A stretch of 64,000 bases of DNA from Gnetum montanum (Eukaryota; Streptophyta; Gnetopsida; Gnetales; Gnetaceae), in contig MNCI01021041.1 in assembly GCA_015680685.1 (NCBI GenBank), positions 217,552 through 281,551 on the forward strand. The letters run 5' to 3'. This document shows, piece by piece, positions 33,252-43,609 of this stretch. The notes under the pieces are model-generated. The model worked only from the letters and a program-made list of their open reading frames with translations. It was not told the origin of the DNA and ran no database searches. A program made the position numbers and the translations under genes. The stretch's first letter is position 1. The number at the start of each line of letters is the position of its first letter.

Positions 33252-36200
33252 GTTGAGAAAAAGATGGAAATCCATCGTGACCTCTCCACACCTTTAGCTT
33301 TAGCAGGTCCACATGGCAAGCTCACAAGATAATTGAGCCCAGACTTGATCGATTGGGGGTTGACCATAGCTAGCACTATAGCGTCCTTAGAAACATCCCC
33401 AAACTGGCCTAAGCATCTGGTTTGAACCCTAGATTTAGAGGTTAGGGATGTAACTGAGGACCCTCTCATTGAGATGCCTGTGACCATGTCCAAGGGGAAA
33501 GTAAAAAAGTTAAAACTTAGCTCTCTCCTAGATGCATAGATGCATGAAAATGTAGCTAAGATTCTGCAAGACAACATCAAAGTCTTCGCATGGTCATACA
33601 AAGACATGCTGAGTTTAGATCCATGGCTGATACAACACAACATTGTCCTAGACCCATGCATGAAGATTGTCAAGCAGAAGGCTCGTAAGATTAAACCAGA
33701 AATTAAACTAGCCGTAAGAGATGAGATCACCAAGCTATACCAAGCTGGTTTCATCCGTGTAGTTGATTACTCGAAATGGGTGTCCAACATTGTTGTGGTT
33801 TCTAAGAAAACGAGAGGAATACAAATCTATATAGACTTCCAGGATCTGAACAAGGCAACGATCAAAGACAATTTTCCACTTCTAAGCGTCGATCAACTCA
33901 TTGACACTATGGCCGGTCATGCCCTGTTATCCTTCATGGATGGTTTCTCTAGCTACAACCAAATTTGCATCAACCTAGAGCATCAGCTAACAACAACCTT
34001 CATGACCCCATGGGATACCTTTTGTTATACCATGATGCCTTTTGGGCTCAAGAATGCTGAGGTGACCTACCAATGAGCCATGACTTATATCTTTAGCGAC
34101 TACATCCTAGAGATGCTAAATGACTACGTGGATGATATAGTAGTAAAGTCCAAGAAGGTAGCTGATCACCCACGCGATCTAGGGATAGTCCTTAAGTATT
34201 GTCAAATGCATGATTTGTGCCTTAACCCTAAGAAGTATGTCTCCGGTGTGAAGACCGGACGCATGTTAGGATTCGTAGTATCGAAGGCCAGAATACGGGT
34301 CGACCCTAACAAAGTTAAGGCTATCGTTAACCTGGCACCTCCTAAAAACCTTAAGGAGTTACATGGTTTGCAAGGTAGGGTACATTTCATCTGAAGGTTT
34401 ATAGAAAATTTGACTGACAGGTTACAACCCATGCAACATCTTCTAAAGAAAGGGGTTAACTTCAAATGGACAACCCAATGTCAATAGGCTTTCAATGACT
34501 TGAAGAAAGAGCTTTTGCACCTCCCAACTGTGCATCTGCCACAGAGTGATAAGCCTTTCTTCATCTACCTCGCCACCTCCAACACATCTATTGCAGCATT
34601 GTTATGTTAGAAACGAGACGAGGGATTTGAGATACCAGTGTATTATCTGAGTTACACATTAATAGTGCATGAGGCGAAATACAATGAAGTAGAGAGGAAT
34701 TGCCTTGCCTTAGTGTTTGCGTTAAAAAAGTGGAGGCACTACCTGTTTCGTAGTACAATTAACATCATTTGCAAAAGCAACATACTTTGGGCTATCACTA
34801 ACAACCTGTATGAAAGTAGTGGGATAGCCTGATGGAAAGCAATAACCATGGAGTTTGACTTACACTATATGAGCCAATTATTGACAAAGGGTCAAGCCAT
34901 AGTGACCTAACTCACAGCCTCGCCCGTCAACGACTAGGCAACCATAGATCCTGAATTCCCAGATGAGCATGTTGGTACTATCAACGCCATCCCATTGCAC
35001 CTCGAAGCTACTTTACACTTCAACGGTGCCTCAACCGCGTGAGGAGGTAGTGCAACTACCGTCATTATGTTCCCCTCTAGGGAAATGCACCTATTTGCTT
35101 ATCGTTTTGCATTCCCTTGCACTAATAATGCGGTAGAGTATGAGGGGCTACTCAGAGGCCTCTTAGCTGCCCAAAAACTACGCATACAACACTTGGCGAT
35201 CCGCGGGGATTTACAACTAGTTGTGAATCAAATCACTGAGGTCTATGCTTGTAAAGCTACACAGCTGCAACCCTATTGTGATCTAGCAAAAAGCCTACTT
35301 AAGCAATTTGCAATCATAGATGTGCAACACATGCCATGCAATGAGAACACCGTGGTAGACGCCTTAGCCACCCAAGCACTAAATATTCCACCATGCTTGT
35401 TTGCAAGTCTGCCAACTTTGATTGTAGAATGTACTAAGCCTATCACTCAGGTGGGACACGTGGCCTCTATTAGCACTACAGATACCCAGGAGTGGTACAC
35501 CAACATTAAGGCCTACCTGCAACATAGCAAACCCCCAAGCAGACTGACATCTGCCCAGAGAGATGCAATCCGTAAGCGTGCCCAACAATATACGCTCATG
35601 GGAAATGATGTCCTATGCAAACATTCCTACGATGGGATATTGCTGGCATGCGTGGGTGAGGAGTAGGCATGGAAGGTGATTAATGAAGTACATGAGGGAC
35701 TATGTGGTGGACACATAGCACCCAGGGCTATGGATACAAAAATCAGATGCCTGGGGTACTATTGGCTCCACATGGAGTGTGACTATCTGTCAAAATTTAG
35801 GACGTGTGACACATGCCAGAGATACACAAATCTCATACACGTTTCACCTACGAAGCTACACCCAACGTAGATCATGTGGCCCTTCCAGTGATGGGGACTA
35901 GACCTCATAGGACGTATCACACCTAAGTCCTCCGCAGGGCATAGTTTCATCATCACCGCCACTGAGTATTTTACTAAGTGGATGGAAGCTATCCCCCTGA
36001 GGAAGACGACGTCTTAGCAAATCTGCCACTTCATCTTGAAGAACATCATGATAAGGTTTGGGCTTCCGATGACTATTGTAATTGACAACGGACCACAATT
36101 CAGTAGTATGGAAACCCGAACCTTCTACAGCAATCTAGACATCAAGCAATCATTCTCCTCTCTGTATTACCTGTAGGCGAATGGGTAGGTGGAGGCTACA

Positions 36201-36734
36201 AATAAGTCCATCATCAACTTGCTGAAGTGGATGCTTGGAAATAGTAAGAGGCAGTGGCACAAGCAAATCCTCTACGTTTTATGGGCCTACAGAATGACAT
36301 GCAGGACTGCGACAAGTAAGATCCCTTACATTCTTGTTTATGGATTTGAAGCTGTGTTTCCTCTTGAGTTGCAGGTACCGTCACTCCGGATGATCCTATC
36401 TGATGTCATGAGCGAAGCCCAGAACAATGAGTCAAGAATTATCAACCTAGACTCAATAGAGGAGGAGCGTGCACAAATGTTGAGCCGCATAGAGCACTAC
36501 CAGAGCAAGCAATAGCAAAAACATCATGCAAACCCGCATCAACGACCAATATAGAAGGGAGACCTCATCCTCAAGGTCTTCCCTAAACATGTGAGAAAAT
36601 TCTCAGCCAACTGGCAAGGCCCATACATGGTCACCAAAGCCTTCGAGACCGAAGCCTTTAAGCTAGCGAGCATGGATGATAATGAGTTTGCAAACCCGGT
36701 GAATCATTCATACCTCAAGCCATACTACATCTGA
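33252..36734 (+). pseudogene. Tat element: pol (RT, RNase H, second RNase H, integrase)
   Basis: One frame of 1161 codons without a frameshift, with 19 in-frame stops (11 TAG, 6 TGA, 2 TAA), each one C-to-T step from CAG, CGA or CAA. RT: KLYQAGFIRVVDYSKWVSN, FMDGFSSYNQI, MMPFGLKNA, and YVDDIVV at 34125-34145 with both catalytic aspartates. First RNase H, about 34490-34850: FFIYLATSN, NEVERNCLALVFALKKWRHY. Second RNase H, about 35015-35390: HFNGAS (N where the catalytic D is expected), TNNAVEYEGLLRGLLAA, RGDLQLVVNQ. Integrase: zinc ligands in HEGLCGGH and CDTCQ (about 35685-35817), then GLDLIG, IVIDNGPQF and VEATNKS for the D, D and E of the core. It ends HSYLKPYYI. These enzymes copy the RNA and insert the DNA; this copy cannot make them. 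Confidence 0.93.
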
Positions 36735-36765
36735 AGCATGAACATGGTAAACTCTTCCTTAGGTC

Positions 36766-37035
36766 ATGATGTTAAACTGGCACAACAACACATCTGCCAT
36801 GATGTTAAATTTGCATAGCTCATCCGCTATGACGTAAAACTGGCAAAGTTGGCAATCGTCCACTATGACATTAAACTAGCACAACTTGTCTGCTATGATG
36901 TTAAATTGGCACAGCTCATCCACTATGACGTAAAAATGGAACAGCACGTCCGCTATGATGTTAAACTAGTACATATGATTTGCTAGGACCTTAAACCAGC
37001 ACATGGTCTACCAGGACCTTAAATTGGGTTGGCAG
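36766..37035 (+). repeat. 30-bp tandem array downstream of pol
   Basis: Nine units start at 36766, 36799, 36829, 36865, 36895, 36925, 36955, 36985 and 37013. The consensus is ATGATGTTAAACTGGCACA, then about ten variable bases with CATCCGCT. It begins 32 bases after the pol stop. Tat elements are known for variable tandem repeats in this 3' region. Confidence 0.92.
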
Positions 37036-37054
37036 CACATCCCTAGCATGCATC

Positions 37055-37166
37055 TACACCAAGTGCGCATCAAGCTAGCATGCGCACATCAAGCGAGCGT
37101 GCACACATCAAGTGAGCATGCTCTCATTAAGCAAGCATGCACGGTGCCGAATTGGGGGGGGGGGGG
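37055..37166 (+). repeat. short tandem array plus a G13 run
   Basis: About four units of the type GCATGCGCACATCAAGC, each near 22 bases (37060-37145), are followed by GCCGAATT and 13 G (37154-37166). The G run resembles a misplaced polypurine tract but is 1.1 kb before the LTR. Confidence 0.75.
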
Positions 37167-38284
37167 ATTTGCAGTTCCAGAATGTAGTTCACGACGCAAT
37201 GAGAACAAACTCTGGAACATATGCAACATTGCCATTCTTGGCATCCTGTTGATCCCCTGGAGATGTCGTATGACATCCCACTGATCCCCTAGACCTACCG
37301 TTGCCACGACCCATCGCCCTAACAGTACTTCCTTAGTCAGTGCCTGCTGTTGGAGTTCTAGCAGTATTATGGCACAGCCACAATATTGTTACCCTCCAGC
37401 TCCCTGCCGATGCCTAGGCTCGCACGACGTTTAGCTATGTGGTAGCTGATCCCATAGCTGAACTGAGAATGCATGCCTTCGGCAGGGATTCTTGAGCATC
37501 TGCATTCATAACAACTCCCCGCTGCTTCGACACCAGCTCCTCCACACTGATGCTGCCAAGGCCGCTGCTGGCCTTCCTACTTTGGATACCATGTGCTAGC
37601 AAAGGTGTCCAATAGCTTCAACAACGTCTACAACAAGCAAGACCTCTACCTTTGTTTTGCATCATGGCTATTTTTTCGGTTCGCTCTCTATTGCATTTGT
37701 AGGGTGTGGCCAAAGGTGTGTCTCACAAACTTTTCTAGACATCTATCAAGCCCTCTTATTTGCTCAATCACAAAACCCATGACATGTGTAACGTAGATCG
37801 CCGCATGGGAAGCATCCGTAGGCAGGTTAAAGCCCCATACGGATGTAACACAACTCATCCCAGGAAAGGAACACTTGTCCTACAGCTAGGTTGTTCGCAA
37901 ATGTAAACAGCAAAACATCAAAAGGAAAAAATGTAAGAGAGCAAAAACGTGCCTAAAACAAATGGCACGTAAGCTGTTTTGCAATCACCCTCTCCAAGCA
38001 TTTCAAAGAAGAGGTCAAAGGTCAACAAAATTAAAGATGAAAACACGAACAACTCCCTCATGAGCACTCCAACGAGGGACTCTACTAAGCCTCATCTTTA
38101 TCCTTTTCTTGAACCTCCTTCCTCCCTGCTTTGCCCTTTCTCGCAAAAAACCAATGCAACACTCTCAAGCACAGCTAAGCGACATCTTGGTGATCACCGA
38201 ACAACAACAATGTTAGCGCTTTGTCTTCCGTGATGTTTCGTATTCTTTGTCAACGTCTCTTGGGCCAATCCTCCAAACATCGAC
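37167..38284 (+). other. Tat element: 3' untranslated region
   Basis: Moderately GC-rich text without a convincing coding frame. Short ORFs here have no family motif. Confidence 0.6.
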
Positions 38285-38297
38285 AAAGAGGGGCCAA
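38285..38297 (+). promoter_or_regulatory. Tat element: polypurine tract
   Basis: AAAGAGGGGCCAA directly before the 3' LTR start, the expected primer for plus-strand synthesis. Confidence 0.75.
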
Positions 38298-39700
38298 TGA
38301 AACTCCCTAAAATTTGAAGACATTCTTGCTTCACCAGGTCTTTGCAGTTCACATAGAGTCACGATAGTTCTTCAGAAGATGGATGCTCTGATGTTTAGAC
38401 TGTCCAGTTCAGTGAGTTTTCTACTCTCGGTGTCAACAGGCTAAATGGATTCTCCAGCCTGCCCACCTGAGTAGTTCACCCAGCCAACAATGCACTTAGG
38501 AGCAATGCATGGAATTGTTGACGGTGCTCAGAATGTGCAAAATAGTTTGGAAATTTTTCTAAGTTGAGGAGTTTGCTATGCTACGTTGCGCTATGTAGCG
38601 TAGTAGGCTTCAGAAAATGATTACAGAACAAAGTGCTTCAGCAAGTTTTCTAAGCCAAGGAGTTTACTACGCTATGCTACGCTATGTAGCATAGCAGACT
38701 TCAGAAGACATTTGCAGAAGCAAAGCACTATGCTATGCTACGTTATGCAATGTAGCACAGCGCAGCAAAAGCTAGGCAGTCAGACCTCTCGCCCAACTTC
38801 AAGTCCTCCAGCAATGTCTCCTCCCTCCAAAAAGCAGCAAACTTGGAAAAAGGAAAACCATGTTGGCCGCTACCCTATGCTGAGCTAGATGGCACAACAC
38901 AGTGTAGCAATTCTGCAGAGGTGACAGAGAGCAACTCAAAGGGTGGGATCAGCTAGTTCACAAGTTTTGTAGTGCAAAAAGTAGAGTTTGCAGATTGACG
39001 ATGTCAACGAAAGCCCAAGGCATGTGGCGTCCAAACTACATCTTTTGCCCACCCTTGGTCCTATAAATACCTTGATGCATAATGCTCGAAGGGGCTAGGT
39101 TCTTTGGCAATTTGGTCGGCTGGAAATTTTGTTGGCTGATAAGAAAAAAGGTTAGCATTGTAATCTGGAGCATTGTAAGCTTTCTATTTGGCATTGTAAA
39201 TAGTTAGCACTCTCAGTTGACATTTTGTTCTACTTTTTTCTACCACCTTGGTAGCATTTCGCATTGTTAACTCCTGAGTTTGCGTTTAAGCATACAGCTT
39301 CCTTGCTCTAAACGTCTTGGTTACTCTCGAGACCTCTGCACTTCCTAGCGTTGTGTAATCGATTGTATCCACCTTGATAGAGTGAAGTCGTAGCCTTGAA
39401 GCAGTGCATTTTCCTAACTACATTTTACTTTGTTTTTCTTGCTTATCATTGCATTTTTACATTGTTTTGTCCCTATTACATTTAAAGTTATCATTTTATG
39501 CTAGAGGTCTTGTTTTCAAATCATCTGTTTACGAAAGGTTATATTAACACCTACTAAGTCCCTTTCTGATTGACCAGACCGTTCAGGGCACCTTGGTTCT
39601 GTTTCATCTAGCACGGCCCTCACAAGGATCCGGGGTTAATACTGTCAATGACCGAAGACCTCTTGGTGTTTTCCAGCCGTCGACGTTTTCAGTCACTACA
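38298..39700 (+). repeat. Tat element: 3' LTR (1403 bp)
   Basis: Collinear with the 5' LTR except for a missing block of about 312 bases, joined at GATTGACGATGTCAACG (about 38995-39011). It ends CACTACA, then the ACTTG target copy. Its TATA box is at 39062-39069. Confidence 0.92.
39062..39069 (+). promoter_or_regulatory. Tat element: TATA box of the 3' LTR
   Basis: TATAAATA in the same CTTGGTCCTATAAATACC context as the 5' LTR. Confidence 0.7.
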
Positions 39701-39705
39701 ACTTG

Positions 39706-41440
39706 TTTAGTTGTCATATGAATTAATTCATGGATTTCATCTAGTTTAGCTACACTCTATACATTTCTTGCTTCATCAAATTGAGTACCATTATCAAAAT
39801 TCCAAGGCCTTCTAATAATTACAACATAATGAAATGATAGCACATCACATTTCACAACATCATGATAGCTTCCAATTTTGAATTTTAAAATACGTTTTTC
39901 TCTCACCTTTTGAGAGAAGTCTCTTGATAAGAAATGTACCTTGTAGGGTCTAGGATGAGGATTTGTCACTAAAACCAATCTAGAAACTACCCTGGATGAA
40001 ATAACATTTTCTTAGGCTCCTTCATTAATCAAAATATAAACCCATTTCACACTAAGAAAACATCTAGTCCCAATTTAAAACAATAATTTTCTTGATAGAT
40101 GATCTTTTCTATTCACATTTTCCATAAATGCACATGCATTTAATTCAAAAAATTCCTCAATTTTGGGAATATTAGGCTCTAATGAGATATCCTAATGTCT
40201 CCACCTTCTCCATGGCTTGTACATCCTTACCCTTGGCTACCTTATGAAGTGGACATTCCCATTACTTGTGTTTCCACTCTTCATAGTTGAAGCACTGAAT
40301 CTTTGATGAGTTGATGCCTTAATCCTTACTTCCTCTATCTTGGTTCTTCTTGGTCTTGCCCTTCTTATCACCCTTTTCTTACTTCTTGTCATGGATTTAA
40401 TTTTTATCTTTAGATTTTAACTTGACAAATTTTTTGATTTGGATCTATTGTCCTTCTACTTTGAAGTTTGTTTCCTCCTATTTTGAAATCCACTAAGTTT
40501 CTTCTTTGCCTTGAGTGCCAAATCATAAGCCTTATCAAGGGTTTGTGGCTCATAAAATGACAACTCCTATTTATATGTCATCTTATTATCTCCAAGAAAG
40601 ATTGAAGCATGTTCATACTCCTTCTAATTTATCTTATCTTGATGGAATAGTTTACAAAATTCAATATAAAATTCCTTAACATTTTTGTCCCATTGTCTAA
40701 GAAATTTAAGCTTCATGACTATTTTTTGTTTTTGCTTTGATTGTTTAAATTTTATTCTCAACCTTTATTTCATCAAAGACCAATCTTTGATAGGTTGAGC
40801 ATTTTCTCTCTCATAACTTTAGGATGCTTTTCCCCACTAATTTAAAGCCATATCTCTAAATCTAGATTTAGCAATTAGTACCCTCAATTGATTTGGTATA
40901 TCTTCTAACTCAAAATGCTTGTCAAGTACCTTTAGCCAACTTGCAAAAGCATTGGTTCCATCTAAATCATTAAAAGTTTCTAACTCCACATATGGAAGTC
41001 AATGCAGCATTTTTAAATGATAGTCTTGCTTCATCTTCATCATCAAGCTTGTCATCAAAAGAAGTAGATATCTATGATAGGATTCTTGAAGTTCTAACAT
41101 GAGGATTCAAATTATCTTCTTTTGTAATCCTAGGTTGATGTGTTCTCACACTACCATAGCTAGAATGTTCTTTCTTCGCATCTACTATTCCTTTCACCAG
41201 GTTAAGAAACTTCTTTATTATCAATTGAGTGAGAATGCTCATCATCATCACGAGTCCGAATATGGCAAGGACTTGCATTCCTATCTACCTTGGCATTGAT
41301 ATCATCTAATCATTTTATGATGAGGTGAAAGATAGATTTCATGGTCTCCATGTCTCTGTTCAAGGCTTAGATATTTTTTTCTTAGGAGCCACTTAAAACA
41401 AATAAAAATTCACAACCAAATTCTAAATAATAATAATCCT
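39706..41440 (-). pseudogene. element H: gag and protease, 5' portion of the split gypsy element
   Basis: The minus strand reads, in order, a gag capsid (about 40900-40500: AQPIKDWSLMK, LRQWDKNVKEFYIEFCKLF, LDKAYDLALKAKKKL), a zinc knuckle, CFNYEEWKHK-WECP, at about 40305-40255 with one stop inside, and the end of a gypsy protease (39978-39757: RILKFKIGSYHDVVKCDVLS, IIRRPWNFDN). The last motif is the usual stretch before the RT linker. RT follows at 22440-21558, so the Tat element landed between protease and RT. Many stops and frame changes mark it as old. Confidence 0.8.
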
Positions 41441-41445
41441 AATTC

Positions 41446-41456
41446 TTTGATACCAA
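41446..41456 (-). promoter_or_regulatory. element H: primer binding site, initiator-Met tRNA type
   Basis: The minus strand reads TTGGTATCAAA upstream of the gag reading, the common plant TGGTATCA primer site. It differs from the tRNA-Asp type used by A, B, E and F. Confidence 0.7.
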
Positions 41457-42369
41457 TAACACTAGAATAGGGTTACTTCAATTTACTTTAACCCTTTAAA
41501 ACATACTAAATCCAAATATTATGAAAGATAATTCGATTGTTAGAAAAAACGAAACTAGCTATATTGTATTAATTGAAAGAAGATTACAGTTATAGTGGTT
41601 TCATAACCCATAAACCAACTCTCACACACTTGATGATATTGTAGAGCATTAGGCTCTACAACCATGTCTACAATTAACCTCAATTCAAGGCATAATCAAT
41701 ATAGATCTCTTCCATACTCATAGGACTAGGATCCAACACATAAGAGTCATAATGATCAAATACACACAATTGACCATAGAGATGTACATCCTCTCATACA
41801 ATCTCTCTCTCAACTCTTATGTACTCTCCATCACACAGTCTCTCTAATCATGAAAATACAAAATAATATTTATCAATTACAAGACCAAGATCCCTAGGAA
41901 AACCTTCCCCATGATCAACTTGGAGATTTCTAACTTTTTCTATTCTTGTTCTTATCTTTTTTAATTATTTTCTAAGTTGGAACTATCATTTTAGAACTTT
42001 CCCTAGTCATATGGGACATTTTTTGGTTTATCAAGATGTCTTCCTGTCAACCCTAGCTCTCAAAAAAGACATCTCTTGTTAAGGTAAGATGATTCCTATT
42101 GAGATAACACATTTCTACCTTGGAATAGATGTCTCTCCAAACACATCTCTTGCTTGAGATAGCTGTCTCCCTGAGATTTCTCTTGCTAAAATAAGACATC
42201 TCCTCTCATGGCAAGATGTCTTCTAGTCACTTGGAATGTCTCTTGTGTCTTCCTAACACTTAGGCAAGATTGTTCTCTGATGATCTAGATGTCTTCCTAG
42301 CTCTCCAAAACCTTTAATCAACCACCTATAGAGATAAAAAGGGGTTTAGAAGAGGTGTCCATACACTGT
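41457..42369 (-). repeat. element H: probable 5' LTR region
   Basis: This stretch lies upstream of the primer site on the minus strand, up to the point where a fragment of another LTR family begins. The partner LTR is missing, so its boundaries cannot be confirmed. Text around 42060-42300 repeats GAGATGTCT / AAGATGTCT motifs. No gene. Confidence 0.45.
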
Positions 42370-42668
42370 AAGTATAATTAGAAAGATATTGAACAACTAT
42401 TAATGCTTAGCTATTTGAGGCATTTAAACTAGTCTTAATTAACAAAATTCAATTGGATTACTTGTAAAAACTTTTGATCCGTATGGCTAAGCATAGGATC
42501 TACTCTGCTGCTCATCATTGTTGTTGTTGCCAAGGACAGATACTAGTCCTTTAATAGTTAGAATCATTTAATGATCATTATTAAAGCCTAAAATAATATG
42601 TCACTTGAAAATAATAATATTTAATTAAAAGGCACACTTATTAATGAGTTGTCATTGGTTTCCTACAT
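42370..42668 (+). mobile_element. fragment G: LTR end, primer site and leader of an old Athila-like element
   Basis: CCGTATGGCTAAGCATAGG leads to CTCATCA (42511-42517), then TTGTTGTTGTTGCCAAGGAC (from 42518). This lines up with the family end CGTATGGTTGAGTGTAGGG...CTCATCA and the primer site TTGGCGCCGTTGCCGAGGAC. The LTR's 5' part is lost at H, and the leader is cut at 42668 by element D. Confidence 0.65.
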
Positions 42669-43583
42669 TGATGAGGCCTCATCGATGTAGCTAACTACGT
42701 CAACAAGGCCTCATCCACAAGGCCCTATCGACGCATTTTGACGTGTGTCAATGATGCCTCATTGACATAGTGTTTGTCCATCACCTATAAATATGTGCCT
42801 ACCCACCGCATTTATGGGAAGTCTAGATTTCAATTGTAGTGAAGCTCTTGCATTTTTTCCATTTGAAACTTAGAGAATTTTTTCTTTGAGTGCCTGCAAT
42901 AAGAGTCATTGAGTGTATGAATCTTTATTCGAGCATTGTTATACTTGAGTACAATAGTGTGTGTGGCAATAAAGACGAGCTTTCTGATAAACCTTGTAGC
43001 ACTTTGGATAGATTAGCTCTTCAATTTATGCATTCAATGTTTTTAATTATTTGTTAATTATTCACAATTATTTTCTAACAATTGAATTAATGAGGTTATT
43101 AAGCTAGAAAGATTAAATACATAAGTACAACTGCTTCGAACGTAACACGTATTCACTTGGTAATCCCAACAATGTTATTACTTGGTATGCCTAGTAGCAT
43201 AACATTTGATCACCTAGCAGTGGATACATGGGTTCAAGACGTGTACAAAAAGTGGGAACAGATACTTATGATAGGATTAGCTTAATAGTATTTACTTAAT
43301 TAATTTAGATTAGTTAATCAAATTCCTTTTACCTACATTTTGAGCACCCAAAACATAAAACATAAAATGATAAAAATCGGATGCCTTAGTTACACTTAAC
43401 CATACCAATGTGCATCACAAGTGTAATTGGGAGGACAATGATGAACCTTAAGGCTAGATTCACTTCCTAAAGGGCTAGTGCACTAGAAATGATAAAGTCC
43501 ACAAAATTCAATAGACTTGCACGTGAATGCTTTGTGATTCATATGGTTGGGCGTAGGGCTACCTTGTTTCTCATTACTTATCA
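42669..43583 (+). repeat. element D: 5' LTR
   Basis: It starts TGATGAGGCCTCATCGATG. It has TATAAATA near 42786 and shares AATAAAGACGAGCTTTCTGATA and CATATGGTTGGGCGTAGGG with the TGATGAG family. It ends near TTATCA, where the primer site is too decayed to read. Instead of the CGATATCGCG block it has GAGGCCTC and CATTGATGAGG motifs upstream of the TATA box. Confidence 0.75.
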
Positions 43584-43609
43584 ATTATAAAATATATTCT
43601 TCTCATTAG

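Larger units (their letters stand above)
22446..39700 (+). mobile_element. 17.3-kb Tat-lineage Ty3/gypsy element with an antisense gene
   Basis: LTRs lie at 22446-24160 and 38298-39700, with a perfect 5-bp target duplication ACTTG (22441-22445 and 39701-39705). Order: 5' LTR, leader with a 164-bp duplication, gag and protease, a 4.85-kb spacer with an antisense gene, RT, RNase H, a second RNase H, integrase, tandem arrays, 3' LTR. The second RNase H between the first and the integrase marks the Tat lineage (Tat, Retand, Ogre). It interrupts element H between protease and RT. Stops in all genes mean it cannot move by itself now. The frames are otherwise well kept, so it is among the younger insertions here. 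Confidence 0.93.

Noticed and set aside
33206-33754. 182-codon minus-strand ORF
   Set aside because: Complement of the pol linker and RT start, whose motifs are clear on the plus strand.
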